From Euglena gracilis (Eukaryota > Euglenida > Euglenophyceae > Euglenales): 64,000 nt of DNA. Made by a program: the position numbers and the translations under genes. The stretch's first letter is position 1; each line of letters begins with the position of its first letter. The notes below the pieces were generated by a model. The model was not told where the DNA came from, searched no databases, and saw only the letters and a program-made list of their open reading frames with translations. Below, piece after piece: positions 1-14,624 of this stretch. The DNA lies in the NCBI GenBank assembly GCA_039621445.1, contig CP154956.1, positions 90,154,482 to 90,218,481 of the forward strand, given 5' to 3'.

Positions 1-25
1 AGCCCCCTGCAGCTGGAGCCCCTGC

Positions 26-342
26 AGGCTTCTTTTTAAGACCCCAGGAGGGGGTCCCCTCACCTACCCAGCCCAGCGCGGGACGCCCCGGGGGGGGGGG
101 ACCCAGGGGCGTTTGGGGTGCCGAGGGGGGGTTCAAACCTCCCTCCCAACACGGAGGGGGGGTCGGACCCCCCGATCTCGAAACTGAAGGGGGACGGAGA
201 ATTTTCGGTTTTGTGGACCGGCAAAAAGACGGGAACCAGGCCAAAATGGTTGGAAAATCCCTGATTCTCAATGCTCATTTTTGGCACCTGGAAGGGACCC
301 CTTCCCCCCGGGGGGGGGGGTCTTCTGAGTTAAAAAGAAGCC
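26..342. mobile_element. Mutator-like MITE with 11 bp target duplication
   Basis: The ends are inverted copies of GGCTTCTTTTTAA (27-39 and about 330-342). The element is flanked by the direct repeat GGAGCCCCTGC at 15-25 and 343-353, the duplication length expected of Mutator-like transposons. A long G run (about 91-100) and the C-then-G runs at 303-320 lie inside. It has no coding capacity. Confidence 0.6.
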
Positions 343-708
343 GGAGCCCCTGCTGCTGGGGGTCCCCCAATGAAGAAAAAAAATACAGGTATCAAACACC
401 AACCTAACCCCCCTGCCTGTTATGCTGTAGCTCCGTTCTCAAAGGATGCGGGGTCAACAAAGCATTGCATAGACCTTCTTTAAGCCACCCAAAAATACCT
501 CTCATACAACTCATCGATATTTTCCCTTAATTTGGTTGCAATCCCCCGCCCCAATTCCTACCAGACGGAAAGCCAGAAAGCTCTCCAAATTTTTCTTCGC
601 CAGCCAGCAACCCTCCGGTTAGCAGCCCCACAGTTGAGACCCCAACCACCACCACCACGGGTCAAAATTGAGACCCCAACCACCACCGCCACCGCCAACG
701 GTCAACAC

Positions 709-902
709 ATCCTGAAGGACGGCCGGCCAGTGATGAATGTCGTCGGCCACCGCCTCGCTGTTCACGTGCGGGTTGTGGCACGAGAGCCGCCAGAAGAGGT
801 GCTCGGCGTCAGGGTGGAGTGGGGTCCCATCCATCTTAAACTGACTGCAACGAAATATGAGCTTCTGCATGCCAAGGGGTGTCAGTCGGGGTTCGGTATA
901 CG
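709..902 (-). CDS. Exon of filamin-like gene (leftmost island)
   Basis: A good acceptor (CCCTTTTCAG) precedes 64 codons in one frame, ending before GTGTTG. The peptide includes [12 protein letters not shown] and [10 protein letters not shown] and is not an obvious filamin repeat; its family is not recognised. Assignment to the filamin gene rests on strand and position only. Confidence 0.45.
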
Positions 903-3900
903 CTGAAAAGGGCAGGTAGAGGTCGAACCCCCTCCAGCCGGGGGGGGGGGGGGGGGCAGGCCACCCCAAAGTGATCGACTTTTGGCCCAGAGTGAAGCAC
1001 GAAGTGACATAGGACCAACATTCGATTTTGACACCATTTGGGTGAAAATCCGACAAAATTATTCACGATTTTTGGTGGAAAGCAGCGCCGGAAGGAAAAT
1101 TTTGACCATTTTCGGAGGGTCCCTGGCCTCCATGTGTCAGCTCAACAGGGAGGGCGCGCTGTGTGAGAGACCAGACGGTACCCTGAAACTCCCGAAATAA
1201 TTTGGCGCCTGAATTGTCGACCCCCCCCCACACAGACCAGAGGTAAAAGTAATTTGGCACCTGCACCACGTGCTGGTTCTTGGGAGCCAACCATACATCT
1301 CTCTAAGGACCCCGGGGGGGGGGTTGCTGGGCTAGGGCTAGAAATTTGGGCTGGCTAGAAATTTGGGCTGGCTAGCCCGCCCCCCCCCGGGGGGGGGGGG
1401 GGGGCTGGACCCCGGCTGGACCCGAACGGGGGCGAGCTGGACTGAAATCGGAAAAATGCCCAAAAATGACCTGCAGAACACAGTTTTGAAAAAATGATGC
1501 ATCTGAAACCCCCCAAAAATGCCCCAAACGCCCCCCAAACCCCATTTTTGGCCACTTTTGAACACAGTTTTTCAAAAAATTTCGGCGCTTCGCGCCGAAA
1601 AATTTTGGGCTGGACCCCCAAAAAAGGGGCTGGCTAGCTGGGCTAGCAGCACCCCCCCCGGGGGGGGGGGGGTGCTGCTGCGGCTGGGCTGGGCCCAAAT
1701 CGGGGCTGGCTGCAGCCGCCCCCCCCGGGGGGGGGGGGTTCGCAAAACCTTAGAGAGATGTATGGAGCCAACACTGAACCCGTGTTGGAGCGTACGACGC
1801 ACAAGGACCAGCAGCCAAAGGGTTCGGACCCACCAGATTTCTCTCTGCTCTGTATCCCCCCTGGTTTGATACCACTCCTCTGGTTCACACCATGTGCTTT
1901 GCGCCGTTCAGACAAGGGTTTGGAGATATGTGCTGCCTTGCTGGGGTTGGGGAGCCACACACTTCGACCACACCCCAGGAGGAGAGGGGGTCCCCCCCCC
2001 CCACCCCCCCCCTTGCCCCCCCCGCGGGGGGGGGGGGCCCGGGGGACCCACTCAATTTTCCCCGAAAATGGCCAAAAATCGCGAAAATGCTAAAAATAGC
2101 AGTTTTTCAAAAGTATAAACCACTCCCCACAACAAACCCCCCCCGGCACACCCCACGCCGCCCCGGCCGCCGCTGTACGCCCACTCCGCCGCCGCCCAGC
2201 CATTGCGCTGCAGCAGCCGCGCCGCCTCCACCCAGTGGCTGCCGTTGTCGCTGTACTCCACCGCCCACAGGCTGCAGAAACCGCCCTGCCAGGAAGGAGG
2301 CAGACACTGAAACAAAAACAGCGACTTGAAGGTTTTTCTAAAAAAAAAATTAAAAAAATCAAATTTTAAAAAAATACAAAAAAAACCAAACACCTCTAAT
2401 CCTGTCGCGGCTTGGAAAAGAGATTGAATGTCGTGACAGACCCTTCCCCCCCCCCTCAGGGAGGTTGGCTTTAGTCAAGAAGGCAAGTGCAGAGTGGGCC
2501 CAATTCCCTACAAGTCAGGTTGGCAAGGACAGGCCTTGAGACGAACCTCCCTCTCAGGGAGGATTGGCTTGAGCCCCCCCAAAAGGCGGCAAAGGTTTGG
2601 CAGAATTACATATGCAAAATACAAAACTGAGCAACAAATATTATTTTTAAAAAGGTGCAAAAATTCCCACCTGGTGATTTCTGGACCAAGTTTCGTCAAA
2701 AAAAGAGGGGGGGGTGAAGATGGTGGCAGACCGCCATTTAGTGCGTATCACAACGTATCTGTGATACATTAATTTTATTTTGGTGATACATATGTGATAC
2801 GAAAAAAAATTTTGGTGATACATACTAAATGGAGGTCTGGATGGTGGGTACAAAAGATACAAAAGGTGGCCAAGTTGGTGAGTACCGGCCTGGAGGCCAA
2901 CTTGTGGGGCCGGGATTCAGCTGAGGGACCACTGTGGCAGCCGGCAGTCCCGGAAGTATGGAGGGGCCTTTGGCAGTATCGAGGGGCTGGCTTTGGCTCA
3001 GCACACGGCACTGGACAAATGGAGGCAAGACCGAATTTGATGGAGAGCTCAACATAATGGAAGAGATCAAAAAGGATAAATAAAGTAATCAATAAAAATA
3101 TAGAATAAAAAAAAACGTTCGGGATCAAGTTGGGCATCAGAAGGGGGTATCAGGGGGTTGAATGATGGTGCAGGGCGATGGAAATATGAATGGTTGAATT
3201 GGCACTAGCATCACCCAAGCAAAAAAGGCCCACCTCGCCAACAGTATTCTAAATTTATCTCTGTACCTCGCGACCCAACTGAAACATGGCATGCCATCGC
3301 AGAAACTGACGCATAAACTCACCCACCTTTTGGGGGTAGAAAATAAGTCTTGGTCCATAGCCCTCAGTAAACACTCAGTGCCCAAATAATTCACTGTTTC
3401 TCTCAATACTGCCAAGCCCATGCAGGAGATATTGATTAAATGATTGAAATTGTTGCAAAAAAAAACACCACCCACCACCACCACCACCACCACCACCACC
3501 ACCACCACCACCACCACCACCACCACCACCACCACCACCACCACCACCACCACCACCACCACCACCACCACCACCACCACCACCACCACCACCACCAACA
3601 ACAGGTTAAAAAATGTACTAGTGCAAAAGAGGCCGTCTTGAAGGCACTTTTGGGTACCTCCTCAAGAACCCATGCATTTATTAGTGTGTCGATTGTATCT
3701 TGCGGTGCCATTGTGTATTCAGTCCTGAGTGCAAGGGGGCGTTGTTTGCAGCTCATCTGCAGCCAGCTGTGTGTCTCGCACGGGTGGGAGCACCCAGGGG
3801 GGGGGGGGGCACACCCACCCACAGGAGTGCAACAACACCGCAAGAGGCAAACCCATGCACGGCATCGTGGAAGTGGCAATGTGGAATGCACGCCATCCTT

Positions 3901-6498
3901 TGGGAACGTGGGAGGCTGGAAAGGACTGGGTATGTAGAAAAAAATTAGAAAGAATTACTCTGTCTCGGCCAAAATGGTATAAAAAAGCCTCCTTTCTTCC
4001 TCAGGCAAGGAGCCTGAAGCAAAAATTAAGAAAAATGGTTGATTTGAACAGGAAAAAACTCAAATGGCCAGCGCCTTTCGCGAACTGGCATAGAAAAAAT
4101 TCGAAAAATTGCAGATTTGCAAAAAAAAAATTTGCCGGAACGTTTGGGCCTGAGCCCCCCAGAAAAAAAAAAAAAAATGAGAAAGACTTTGGTGGAGGTT
4201 TTCCCATCATTCTCTCCGCCACTTTTCGCCTCCAGTGCCTGCCCCTCCCAACCCCCGTTATTGACAGTTCCGGGGCCGCCACGGTGACCCTGACAATTCC
4301 TCATGGTGGCAGGTGGCTGGTACAGGGCACCAACCGCGCTTCCTCTGGGCGGCCTGGTTTGGCCATTGGTTGCAAATACTGCGGGGGGTGTGTATAATAC
4401 AACACCCACACAATGCACTTTTAGGCACTTTTGGCCATATCTGCCCGCTTTGCCAGCGTTTGGCCTCTTTTAGCCGCTTTTGGACAGTTTTCTGGCTGCC
4501 GTCGACCAGGGCAGGCGTCCGGGGGCATCCGGCCCCAGCCCGGGTGGGGCAAACACCGGCTCTTGGGGGTCGTCGGGCTGGAAGTGGAGGATGAGTGGGT
4601 CCGGCCGGACGTACGGCGGCGGCGGGACGTTGAACCGCACGATGGGGGTCGCCTGCCCGTCCGGGGCCGGCTCGTTGTTCAGCAGGCTCCCCCGCAGGCG
4701 GCTTTCTGGGCTGCGTCGTTGCATTGCCACTGGTTGGGGCAACAAAGGTGGAAAATACCTACCCCCCCCCCCGGGAAACTGTCACCTGACAGGTTGGCCA
4801 GTACCGGGGACCCTGACAACTTCCTATACTGACAGGTTGGCCGGTACCGGGGACCCTGACAGGTTCCCGGGCATGACAGTTTCCGGGGGGGGGGGTAGGT
4901 AGGTCAAAAGAATTGTTGAGATTTTCGACAAAAAATTGGGATATTTGCCAAGGTCTGCTTGCATGGTCGAAAAAGAGGTATAACCATGCGGGGTCATTCC
5001 TAAAATGACCCCCACATGGGTTGCGATGTCGGAATAGCTTGGGGCTTCCCCTGGGTCTCTGCCCGGCATCTGTGGTGGGCAATTTCCTTTGGCGACACCT
5101 GGAAACCTGGGTCGGCTGGAACCATAAACATGACAGGTTCCCAGTGGGACCCTAACAGGGTCTCAGGCACATGGCAGTTTCCTGGGGGGGGGGGGGAATT
5201 TGTCATTTGGCAAGTCAATGAGTAAAGGCAACCTCCCAAAGTGACAAGTCAGCGAGTGCGGCTCAGACAAAGATTCCCCGGGCAGGCGACAATTTCATGG
5301 GGGTGAGAAGTTCCCGGTGATGGTGCTGTGCTGGTTCGCCCCAACCCCTTCGCCAACCTCAAAGAAAAGAAAGTGGCAAAGAAAAACTTCAAGCACCTGT
5401 CAAATCTCCCTTTTTTTCAAGGTCTTACAGGTTTCTGCCGCAGAGAACGTTCAACAGAAATATCGTCCAAGACAAAACCCTGGAAAAATGTGTGGGGGCA
5501 TAATCCCCCTCCCTGTTGACAGTCCCCCAAAAAAACAAAAAAAAGGAAAAAAGAAGATGTAGAAGGAAAAAGAAGCCTGCTCTTCAGAGACAAAGGGGCC
5601 TCAGGGCTGACGAGGGCACGGCGTGGGAGCCCTTTTGGGGGCGTTTCTGTCCAGTCCCGATTTTGTGTAAACCCCCCCCCCTATGAAGCACGGGGCCGCT
5701 ACAAGCGCAGGGTCCAAATAAACGCGCACCCCCCCCATTTTGATGGGATTTCCAAAGGAAATCAACAAAAATCGCGCGGGTAGGGTTCAAATAGAAGCGC
5801 ACCCCGCCGCTGGAGGCGGCGGTTCGCTATAAGCGCCCCGTGCTTCTATTAGGGAGGGGTTTGCCCTCGTGGTTGGCAAAGCCTCGTGGTGCTTAGCTCA
5901 GTGATCTAAACCCCCCAAATAACCTGGCGGGGTGCCAGGTTATTTTGGGCTCCTGCCAGGCTATTTGGGCCCCTTTTTCAGCGTTGTAAACTTAAAAGAA
6001 CTTTGCCTTTAAAGGGGGGGGGGGTGCCAAATTACTGGAACCATTTTTTTGCCCCTCCCCCCACCAAGTTATTCGGCCACTGCCAGGAGCAAGGGTCCCG
6101 CCAGGTTATTTGGGGGGGCTTAAGCTTTAGCCAAAATCTCAAAATAAGTAAAACCCCCAAATACCCAAAAATAATACCCCCCAGGCCACAATAATATCCC
6201 AAATCCGGCCCAAATAATATCCCCCCCCCCCAATTCCTCACAGGCCACCACAGAACAAATATGTTTTCCTGAGAGTTCGAAACAGACTGTCTATTTATTT
6301 GCAAATTTTACATTACGAAAATTTTTGTCAAATAGCATCCCCTCCCCCTGAGGTTCCACTTCGGCCAACCAAACAAATTTTCCTGGGGGATATTATTTGA
6401 GGGTGGTTCTCCGGGCGGCAGTGGATGCCAAATAATAATATTTGGCAAGACTCAAGTAATTGCCGAGACGTGGCAGCCTGCTTAGCACACACACACCT

Positions 6499-6574
<76 letters not shown>

Positions 6575-6676
6575 CACACACACACACAACACACACAACA
6601 CACACACAACACACACACAACACACACACACACACACACAACACACACAACATACAACACACACACACACACACAA

Positions 6677-6717
<41 letters not shown>

Positions 6718-9539
6718 GGCAGGCAGGCAGACAGACAGACAGACAGGCAGGCAGGCAGACAGACAGACAGACAGAGAAGAGAATTACAGGGAGACTTCAA
6801 ATCCCATGAACTGTCATGATACCACTAACTTTGAGGTCACAGCAGATTCATCGCCGGGGCAGCCCCGCCCCGGCCATTGCTGGTCAGGTCGACGAGGGAC
6901 CCACTGCGGGCCTGGAACCGTTCGTTGGGCGCAAACGGGGGCAGCCGCCCGCCGGAAGGGGGGGGGATGAGCCCCGACAGCGTCACACCGTCACAAGCGG
7001 CGTCTTGGTGACTTCGAAAACACAATTTGTGTGTGGAACAAATGTCGCCCGTCCCATTGTCGGGGGGGGGGGGGCTGGCCTTGATGGGGATGGGGTCGTC
7101 CGTCTCCGACACGCGCATCGTGACCGGGTGCTGTTGGTCCACCTTGGAGGTGAGGTTGCCAGCAGGCCCCCTTTTCCCGCCATAACCTGATAGATAACCC
7201 AGATATTAATATGTTATATATAATATTAATATATTATATATAATGTAAATTATATATAATATATTATATAGCATAATTATATTTTATAAAAATATATTAA
7301 ACATGCAATGTAAATGTATTATATAATGTAAATATATTATATATAATATATCATATACAATATATATGAATAAACTAAATATATAATACAAATATATTAT
7401 ATAATACAAATATATTAAATATATAATATATAACCCAGATATTAACACAGATAACCCTCCCCCACCCACCACCCTCACCAGCTGGACCGAGGCGGGGGAG
7501 AACGCCATTTGGAGGCGCGTGCTGTGGTCGGTGGAGCCCCGGGGCAGTTTGTCTGCCGTTGACAGACCGTGGGTGGGGGCCTGACCGCCGTAGACGTCCT
7601 GCAGCAGCGCCCACACCAGGGTGGGTTGGCCCGAGATGCCAGGGGCCAGGGGAAGCTCCAGGAAAGAGTTGTTCAGGTCAGGGGGCAGCGCCCTACCGAC
7701 GGGGACCAAGCGCGGTCGTGCCGGGGGACAGATGAGCCTCATATACAACACACACACACACACATCCCACTCGCTCCAATTTATTGGTATTTATTGGTAT
7801 TATTGGTGTGGTATTATTGGTATTTATTGGTATTATTGGTGTGGTATTATTGGTATTTATTGGTATTGGTGTGGGTGGGGGACGGGTCTCATTTCAGGGG
7901 TGATTTTGGAGGTTTGGGGTTTTGAAAGCTGAAGTCTGCTTCTTTCATTTGGGGGGGGGGGGGTGAGAGCACATCATTCTGACAGAAACAAGGGTGCTTC
8001 TTTCATTTGGGGGGGGTGAGAGCACATCATTCTGAGAGAAACAAGGGAGCCCTAAGGGGAGCATATTTGACAAACTGCCAACTGCTCTCACGCAGCGTTC
8101 CCCCCCCCCATGTCCAATGACGCCCCTATGTCCAACGGCCACCCATCCCCCGGTCGGAGGACACTCCATCGGAGGTTTGGCCAGGTTACTCAACCGACGC
8201 TGGACCGAAAAAACTTGAAGCCGAAATCTGCCAAATAGACCAAAATTCCATTTTTTTTGCATTTTTTGGGCAAGGATTTGTCCAAATTGCCCAAAAATTT
8301 TCGCGCCAGAAGGAAGAGTTTCGTTTTGGGGGGTCTCGGGTAAACCACCCCCAAATAATAACCCCCCCCCAAAACAATAAACCCCCCCCAAATAATAACC
8401 CCCCCCCCTGAGGACCGACTTCGGCCGCCCAAATAATAAACCCCCCCTCCGGCAGGTGTGAAGCCAAAGAAAAACAGAGTCAAAAATTAACAGAAATGTT
8501 GCCAAAAATCACAAAAATGGGACAAATTGGTGCAGAAAATGTGCCAAAAAAAATCACCCAATTTTCAAAAAAGCCCAAAAATGCCAAAAAAAGTGACCAT
8601 TGGGGCCTGTGGAGGGGTTTTCGGGCCGATTTTTGCCTTCGAAATTTTTGCCCAAAAAATAAACCCCCCCCTGGACCCTGACTTCGGGTGTCCAAATAAT
8701 AAACCGGGGGGGTTTATTATTTGGGGGGGGGGGTTACCCTCCGACTTTAGTAACCGGTCGTTGGACATGGGGAGGGGAGGGTAGTGTTGCAAGACAGATC
8801 GCCTTTCTGCCGATGCGGCAGGCGGCTGGGAGGGCACGTCCGGCTCGATGACGAGGGTGCAGGGCCCGCCCTCCACCAGCCTCCCCCCCAGGTACAGCTG
8901 GAGGGGGTACGTCTTGGCCTTCGTGGTGCGGTAGGCGATGACGGAGGCCGCGGGGCCGCCGGAGGCGCCGGGGTGGAGCTCGATGTCCGGGTCCGGTGCA
9001 CGCTGCTGGGCGATGGGGCGAACGCGGCCGCATGGCGTGAAGTGGGGTTGTGCTGCTGCTGAGAAGGCCATACACGTCGCGCAAGATAAGTGATGTGTTT
9101 GGCAAAAAAATGTAAAAAAAATGATGCATCTGGTGTAAAAAAAAAATAATGTGTTCGGCAAAAAAAAATGATGTGTTTGGTGAAAAAAACGATGTGTTTG
9201 GTGAAAAAAATAATGTGTTTGGTGGGGGGGAAAAAATGAGCCAGGCCCCATGGGCCTGGAGGCATGTTCCTGGCAGGCATTGTTCCGTGTTCCGAAGGGA
9301 AAAGATCTAAACACTCAACTGAGCAGCCTGAGTATCACACTTGAAGGAGAACTCCACGTCCGGTGGCAAAGCCAGGGCGTTTAAAAGAGGTAACGTTTAA
9401 GGAAGAGGATGGAAAAAGGATAAAGATGATATGTGAAAGTTTAGCTTTCAGGAATGTGATTTGGGTAAGGGAAGAGGATGTGTGAAGTGTGTGGCATTAA
9501 ATGTGTGATTGAATTTTGTGTGGGTGTGTGTGTGGTGTG

Positions 9540-9578
<39 letters not shown>

Positions 9579-12500
9579 TGTGTGTGTGTGTGTGTGTGGT
9601 GGGTGGGGGTGTGTGTGGGGGTGTGTGTGGGGGGGTGGGGGGGGGTGGGGGTGTGGGTGGGGGGGTGTGGTTGGGTGTGGGTGGGTGTGGGTGGGTGTGG
9701 GGGGGTGTGTGTGGGGGTGGTGTGGGTGGGGTGGGTGGGGTGGTGGGGTGGGTGGGTGTGGGTGGGTGGGGGTGTGGGGGGGTTTTTTTGGGGGTGGGTG
9801 GGGGTGGGTTGGGCGTGGGTGGGGTGGTTTGGTGGGGGTGTGTGGGTGGGGGTGGGTGGGGGTGGGTGTGGGGGTGGGTGGGGGGTGGGTGTGGGTGGGG
9901 TGCGGGGGGTGTGGTGGGTGGGTGGGGGTGGGTGGTGGTGGGTGGGGTGGGGGTGGGTGGGGGGGGGTTGTGGGTGGGTTGGGGGGTGGGTGGGGGTTGG
10001 GGTGGGGGGGGGGTGGGTTGGGGGGTTGGGGTGGGGGGTGGGGTGGGTGGGGGTGGGTGGGGGTGGGGGGGTGGGTGGTGGGTGGGGGGGGTGGGGGGGT
10101 GGGGGGGGGGTGGGGGGGGTGGGGTGGGGGGGGTGGGTGGGGTGGGTGGGGGGGGTGGGTGGGGGTGGGTGGGGGAGGGGGGGGGTGGGGGTGGGGGGGG
10201 TGGGGTGGGGGTGGGTGGGGGTGGGGTGGGGGGGGTGGGTGGGGGGGTGGGGGTGGGGGGGGGGGGGGGGTGGGTGGGGGGGTGGGGGGGGGGGTGGGGG
10301 GGTGGGGGGGGGTGGGTGGGGGTGGGTGGGGGGGGGTGTGGGTGGGGTGGGGGGGTGTGTGTGGGGGCGTGGGTGTGGGGGGTGGGGGGGTGAGGGTGGG
10401 GGGGTGGGGGAGGGTGGGTGAGGGTGGGGGGAGGGTGGTGAGGGGTGTGGGGGGGTGTGTGTGGGTGGGGGTGGGTGTGTGGTGGGGGTGGGGGGGGGGT
10501 GGGGTGGGGTGGGTGGGGTGGGTGGGTGAGGGTGGGGGGGGGGGTGTGGGTGGGTGTGGGTGGGGGCGTGAGTATGGGTGGGGGGGGGGGGTGGGTGAGG
10601 GTGGGTGAGGAGTGGGTTGGGGGGGGGGGGAGGGTGATTGGGTGGGGTGGGGGGGTGAGGGTGGGTGGGGGTGGTGAGGGTGGTGTGGGTGGGGAGGGGG
10701 GTGAGGGGGTGGGTGAGGGTGGGTGGGTGTGTGTGAGGGTGGGGGGGTGAGTGGGGGGGTGAGGGTGGTGAGGGGTGGGTGGGGGTGGGTGAGGGGGGTG
10801 AGGGTGGTGAGGGTGGGTGAGGGTGGGTGAGGGTGGTGAGGGGTGGTGGGGTGGGTGAGGGGTGGGTGAGGGGGGGGGGGGGGGGGGTGGGTGAGGGTGG
10901 GTGAGGGGGGGGTGAGTGGGTGGGTGAGGGTGGGTGAGGGGGGGTGGGTGTGGTGGGTGAGGGGTGGGTGGGTGAGGGTGGGTGGGGTGGGTGAGGGGTG
11001 GGTGAGGGGGTGGGGTGGGTGAGGGGGGTGAGGGTGGGGGAGGGTGGGTGAGGGTGGGTGGGGTGGGTGAGGGGGGGTGAGGGTGGTGAGGGTGGGTGAG
11101 GGGGGGGGGGGTGGGTGAGGGTGGGGGAGGGTGGGTGAGGGTGGTGGGGGTGGGGGGGGTGGGTGAGGGGGGGGGGTGTGGGTTGAGGGTGGGTGGGGTG
11201 GGTGAGGGGTGGGTGGGTGGGGGGGGTGGGGGAGGGGTGGGGGGGTGGGGTGGGGAGGGGGGTGGTGAGGGTGCGGGTGGGTGAGGGTGGGTGAGGGTGG
11301 GTGAGGGTGGGGGGGGGGGGTGAGGGGGGGGTGAGGGGTGGGTGGGGTGGGTGGGGGGGGGTGAGGGGTGGGGTGGGTGGGTGGGTGGGGTGGTGAGGGG
11401 GGTGGGGTGGGGGGTGGGGGGGGAGTGTGGGTGGGGGTGGGGGGGGTGGTTGGGGGGTGAGGGTGGGTGAGGGGTGGGTGGGTGGGTGGGGTGGGTGAGG
11501 GGGTGGGTGGGGGGGTGGGGGGGGGGTGGGGGGGGGGGGTGGGCGTGGGTGGGTGGGGGTGGGGTGGTGGGGTGGGGTGAGGGTGGGGTGGGGTGGGGAG
11601 GGTGGGTGGGGGAGGGGGGGGGTGGGGGGGAGTGGGGGGTGGGGTGGGTGAGAGGGTGAGTGGGGGGGTGGGTGGGGGGTGTGGGGGGGTGGTGGTGGTG
11701 GGGGGGGGTGGGGGTGGGGGGTGGGTGTGGGTGGGGGGTGGGGTGGGGGTGAGTGGGGTGGAGTGGGGGGTGGGAGTGGGTGGGGTGGGTGAGGGTGGGG
11801 GTGAGGGTGGGTGGGGGTGGGTGAGGGGAGTGGGTGGGGTGGTGGGGTGGAGGGGTGTGGGGTGGTTGGGGTGGTGTGGTGTGGGTGGGGGGGTGCGGGT
11901 GGTGTGGGGTGGGGTGAGGGTGGGGGGGAGTGGGTGAGGGTGGGTGAGGGGGGGTGAGGGTGGGGTGAGGGGGGTGAGGGGGTGAGGGTGGGTGCGGGGG
12001 AGTGGGTGGGGTGGGGAGGGTGGGTGAGTGGGGGGGGGTGAGGGTGGGTGAGGGGTGGGTGAGGGTGGGTGGGGTGGGTGAGGGTGGGTGAGGGGGTGAG
12101 GGGGTGAGTGGGTGAGGGTGGGTGAGGGGGGGAGGGGGGTGAGGGTGAGTGGGTGTGAGGGTGGGGTGGGGGGTGGGGGAGGGTGGGTGGGGGGGTGGGG
12201 GGGGGTGAGGGGGGGTGAGGGAGGGGGTGAGGGTGGTGGGGTGGGTGAGGGGGGTGGGGTGGGGTGAGGGGGGGTGGGGTGGGTGGGTGGTGAGGGTGGG
12301 TGGGGAGGTGGGGTGGGTGAGGGGTGGGTGGGGTGGTGGGAGGGGGTGAGGGTGGGTGAGGGGGGTGGTGAGGGTGGGTGAGGGTGGGTGGTGAGTGGGG
12401 TGAGGGTGGGGTGGTGGTGGGTGTGGGTGGGTGAGGTGGGGTGGGGGGGTGTGGTGGGGGAGTGGGTGGGTGTGGGTGGGGTGGGGGTGGGTGAGTGGGT

Positions 12501-14569
12501 GGTGTGGGGGGGGTGTGGGTGGGTGGGGTGGGTGGGTGGGTGTGGGTGTGTGTGGGTGTGGGGGTGTGTGAGGGTGTGTGAGTGTGTGGGGGTGTGTGTG
12601 TGTGGGTGTGTGAGTGGGTGTGTGTGTGAGTGTGTGAGTGAGTGTGTGGTGAGGGTGTGTGCGTGAGTGTGCGTGGGTGTGGGGGTGTGGGGAGTGCGTG
12701 TGGGTGCGTGGGTGCGTGGAGTGAGTGGGTGGGTGTGGTGAGTGGGTGGGTGCGTGAGTGTGCGTGGTGTGCGTGGGTGTGGGCGTGTGGTGCGGTGCGT
12801 GGGGGGTGTGTGTGGGTGGGGTGCGTGGGTGAGTGTGTGGGTGTGTGGTGCGGGGGTGGGTGGGGGAGTGCGGGTGGGGTGCAGTGCGTGGTTGCGTGGG
12901 TGCGTGGGTGGGTGAGTGGTGCGGGTGAGGGAGTGCGTAGGGGGGGTGCGTGCGGGTGAGGTGGTGGTGCGGGTGAGTGAGGTGCGGGGAGGGGGTGGGG
13001 TGGGTGCGTGCGGGTGGTGAGGGTGGGTGCGGGTGAGTGCGGGTGGTGGGGGTGTGAGTGCGTGTGGGTGTGGGTGGGGTGAGTGAGGGTGCGTGAGGGT
13101 GTGGGGTGGTGTGTGGTGGGTGTGTCGTGGGGTGGGTGGGGGTGTGTGCGTGGGGGTGGGTGTGGTGTGGTGGGGGTGTGTGGGGGTGCGGTGGGTGTGT
13201 GTGAGGGTGGGGGGGTTGTGGGGTGGTGGGGGTGTTGTGGGGGTGTGCGGGTGGTGGGTGCGGGTGTGGGGTGCGCGGGTGAGTGAGGTGGGTGTGAGTG
13301 GGTGGGTGTGTGCGGGTGCGTGAGGGTGGTGCGGGGTGAGGGGTGAGTGCGGGGGGTGCGTGAGGGGGTGAGTGAGGGTGAGTGAGGGTGAGTGAGGAGG
13401 GTGAGTGCGGGTGAGTGAGGGGTGGTGAGTGAGGGAGGTGGGGGGTGAGTGAGGGTGAGTGGGCGTGAGTGCGGGGGTGAGTGAGGGTGGGTGGGGTGGT
13501 GAGGGTGAGTGCGGGTGAGTGTGAGGGTGTGGGGGTGCGGGGGTGGGGTGAGTGGGGTGCGTGGGTGTGGGTGAGTGGGGGCGTGGGGTGAGTGGGGTGA
13601 GTGCGGGTGCGTTGGGGTGGGGGTGAGTGGGGTGAGTGAGGGGAGTGGGTGAGTGCGGGGGTGAGTGAGGGTGCGTGGGGGTGTTGAGGGGGTGCGTGAG
13701 GGTGAGGGGTGTGAGTGGGGGGGGGTGAGGGTGGGGTGAGTGTGAGTGGGTGAGTGAGGGTGCGTGGGGTGAGTGAGGGTGAGTGAGGGGTGAGTGGGGT
13801 TGAGTGGGGTGAGTGAGGGGGTGAGTGCGGGTGAGTGAGGTGTGAGTGGGTGAGTGAGGGGGTGGGGTGGAGTGAGGGTGCGTGAGGGTGAGTGAGGGTG
13901 AGTGAGGGTGCGTGAGGGTGCGTGAGGGTGCGTGAGGGTGAGTGAGGGTGCGTGAGGGTGCGGGGGGTGAGTGAGGGTGAGTGAGGGGGGTGCGTGCGGG
14001 TGCGTGCGGGTGCGTGCGGGTGCGTGCGGGTGCGTGCGGGTGCGTGCGGGTGCGTGCGGGTGCGTGCGGGTGCGTGCGGGTGCGTGCGGGTGCGTGCGGG
14101 TGCGTGCGGGTGTGTGTGGGTGTGTGTGGGTGTGTGTGGGTGTGTGTGGGTGTGTGTGCGTGAGGGTGAGTGAGGGTGAGTGCGGGTGAGTGCGGTGAGT
14201 GAGGGGTTGAGGTGAGTGGGGTGGTGAGGGTGCGTGAGGGTGAGTGAGGGGTGAGTGAGGGTGAGTGAGGGTGAGTGCGGGTGAGTGAGGGTGAGTGGGG
14301 GAGGGTGAGTGAGGGTGAGTGAGGGTGAGTGAGGGTGAGTGAGGTGAGTGCGGGTGAGGTGAGGGTGAGTGTGTGCGTGAGGGTGTGGTGGTGTGTGAGT
14401 GAGTGAGTGCGTGTGAGTGCGTGAGTGAGTGAGTGAGTGAGTGAGTGTGGTGAGGGAGTGCGTGAGTGAGTGTGAGTGCGTGCGTGCGTGAGTGAGTGAG
14501 GTGCGTGAGTGAGTGCGTGAGTGCGTGAGTGAGTGAGTGAGTGAGTGCGTGAGTGCGTGAGTGTGTGAG

Positions 14570-14624
<55 letters not shown>

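Noticed and set aside
3137-3937. Open frames with poly-His, poly-Thr, poly-Val or poly-Trp
   Set aside because: Products of the (CCA)n microsatellite on either strand.
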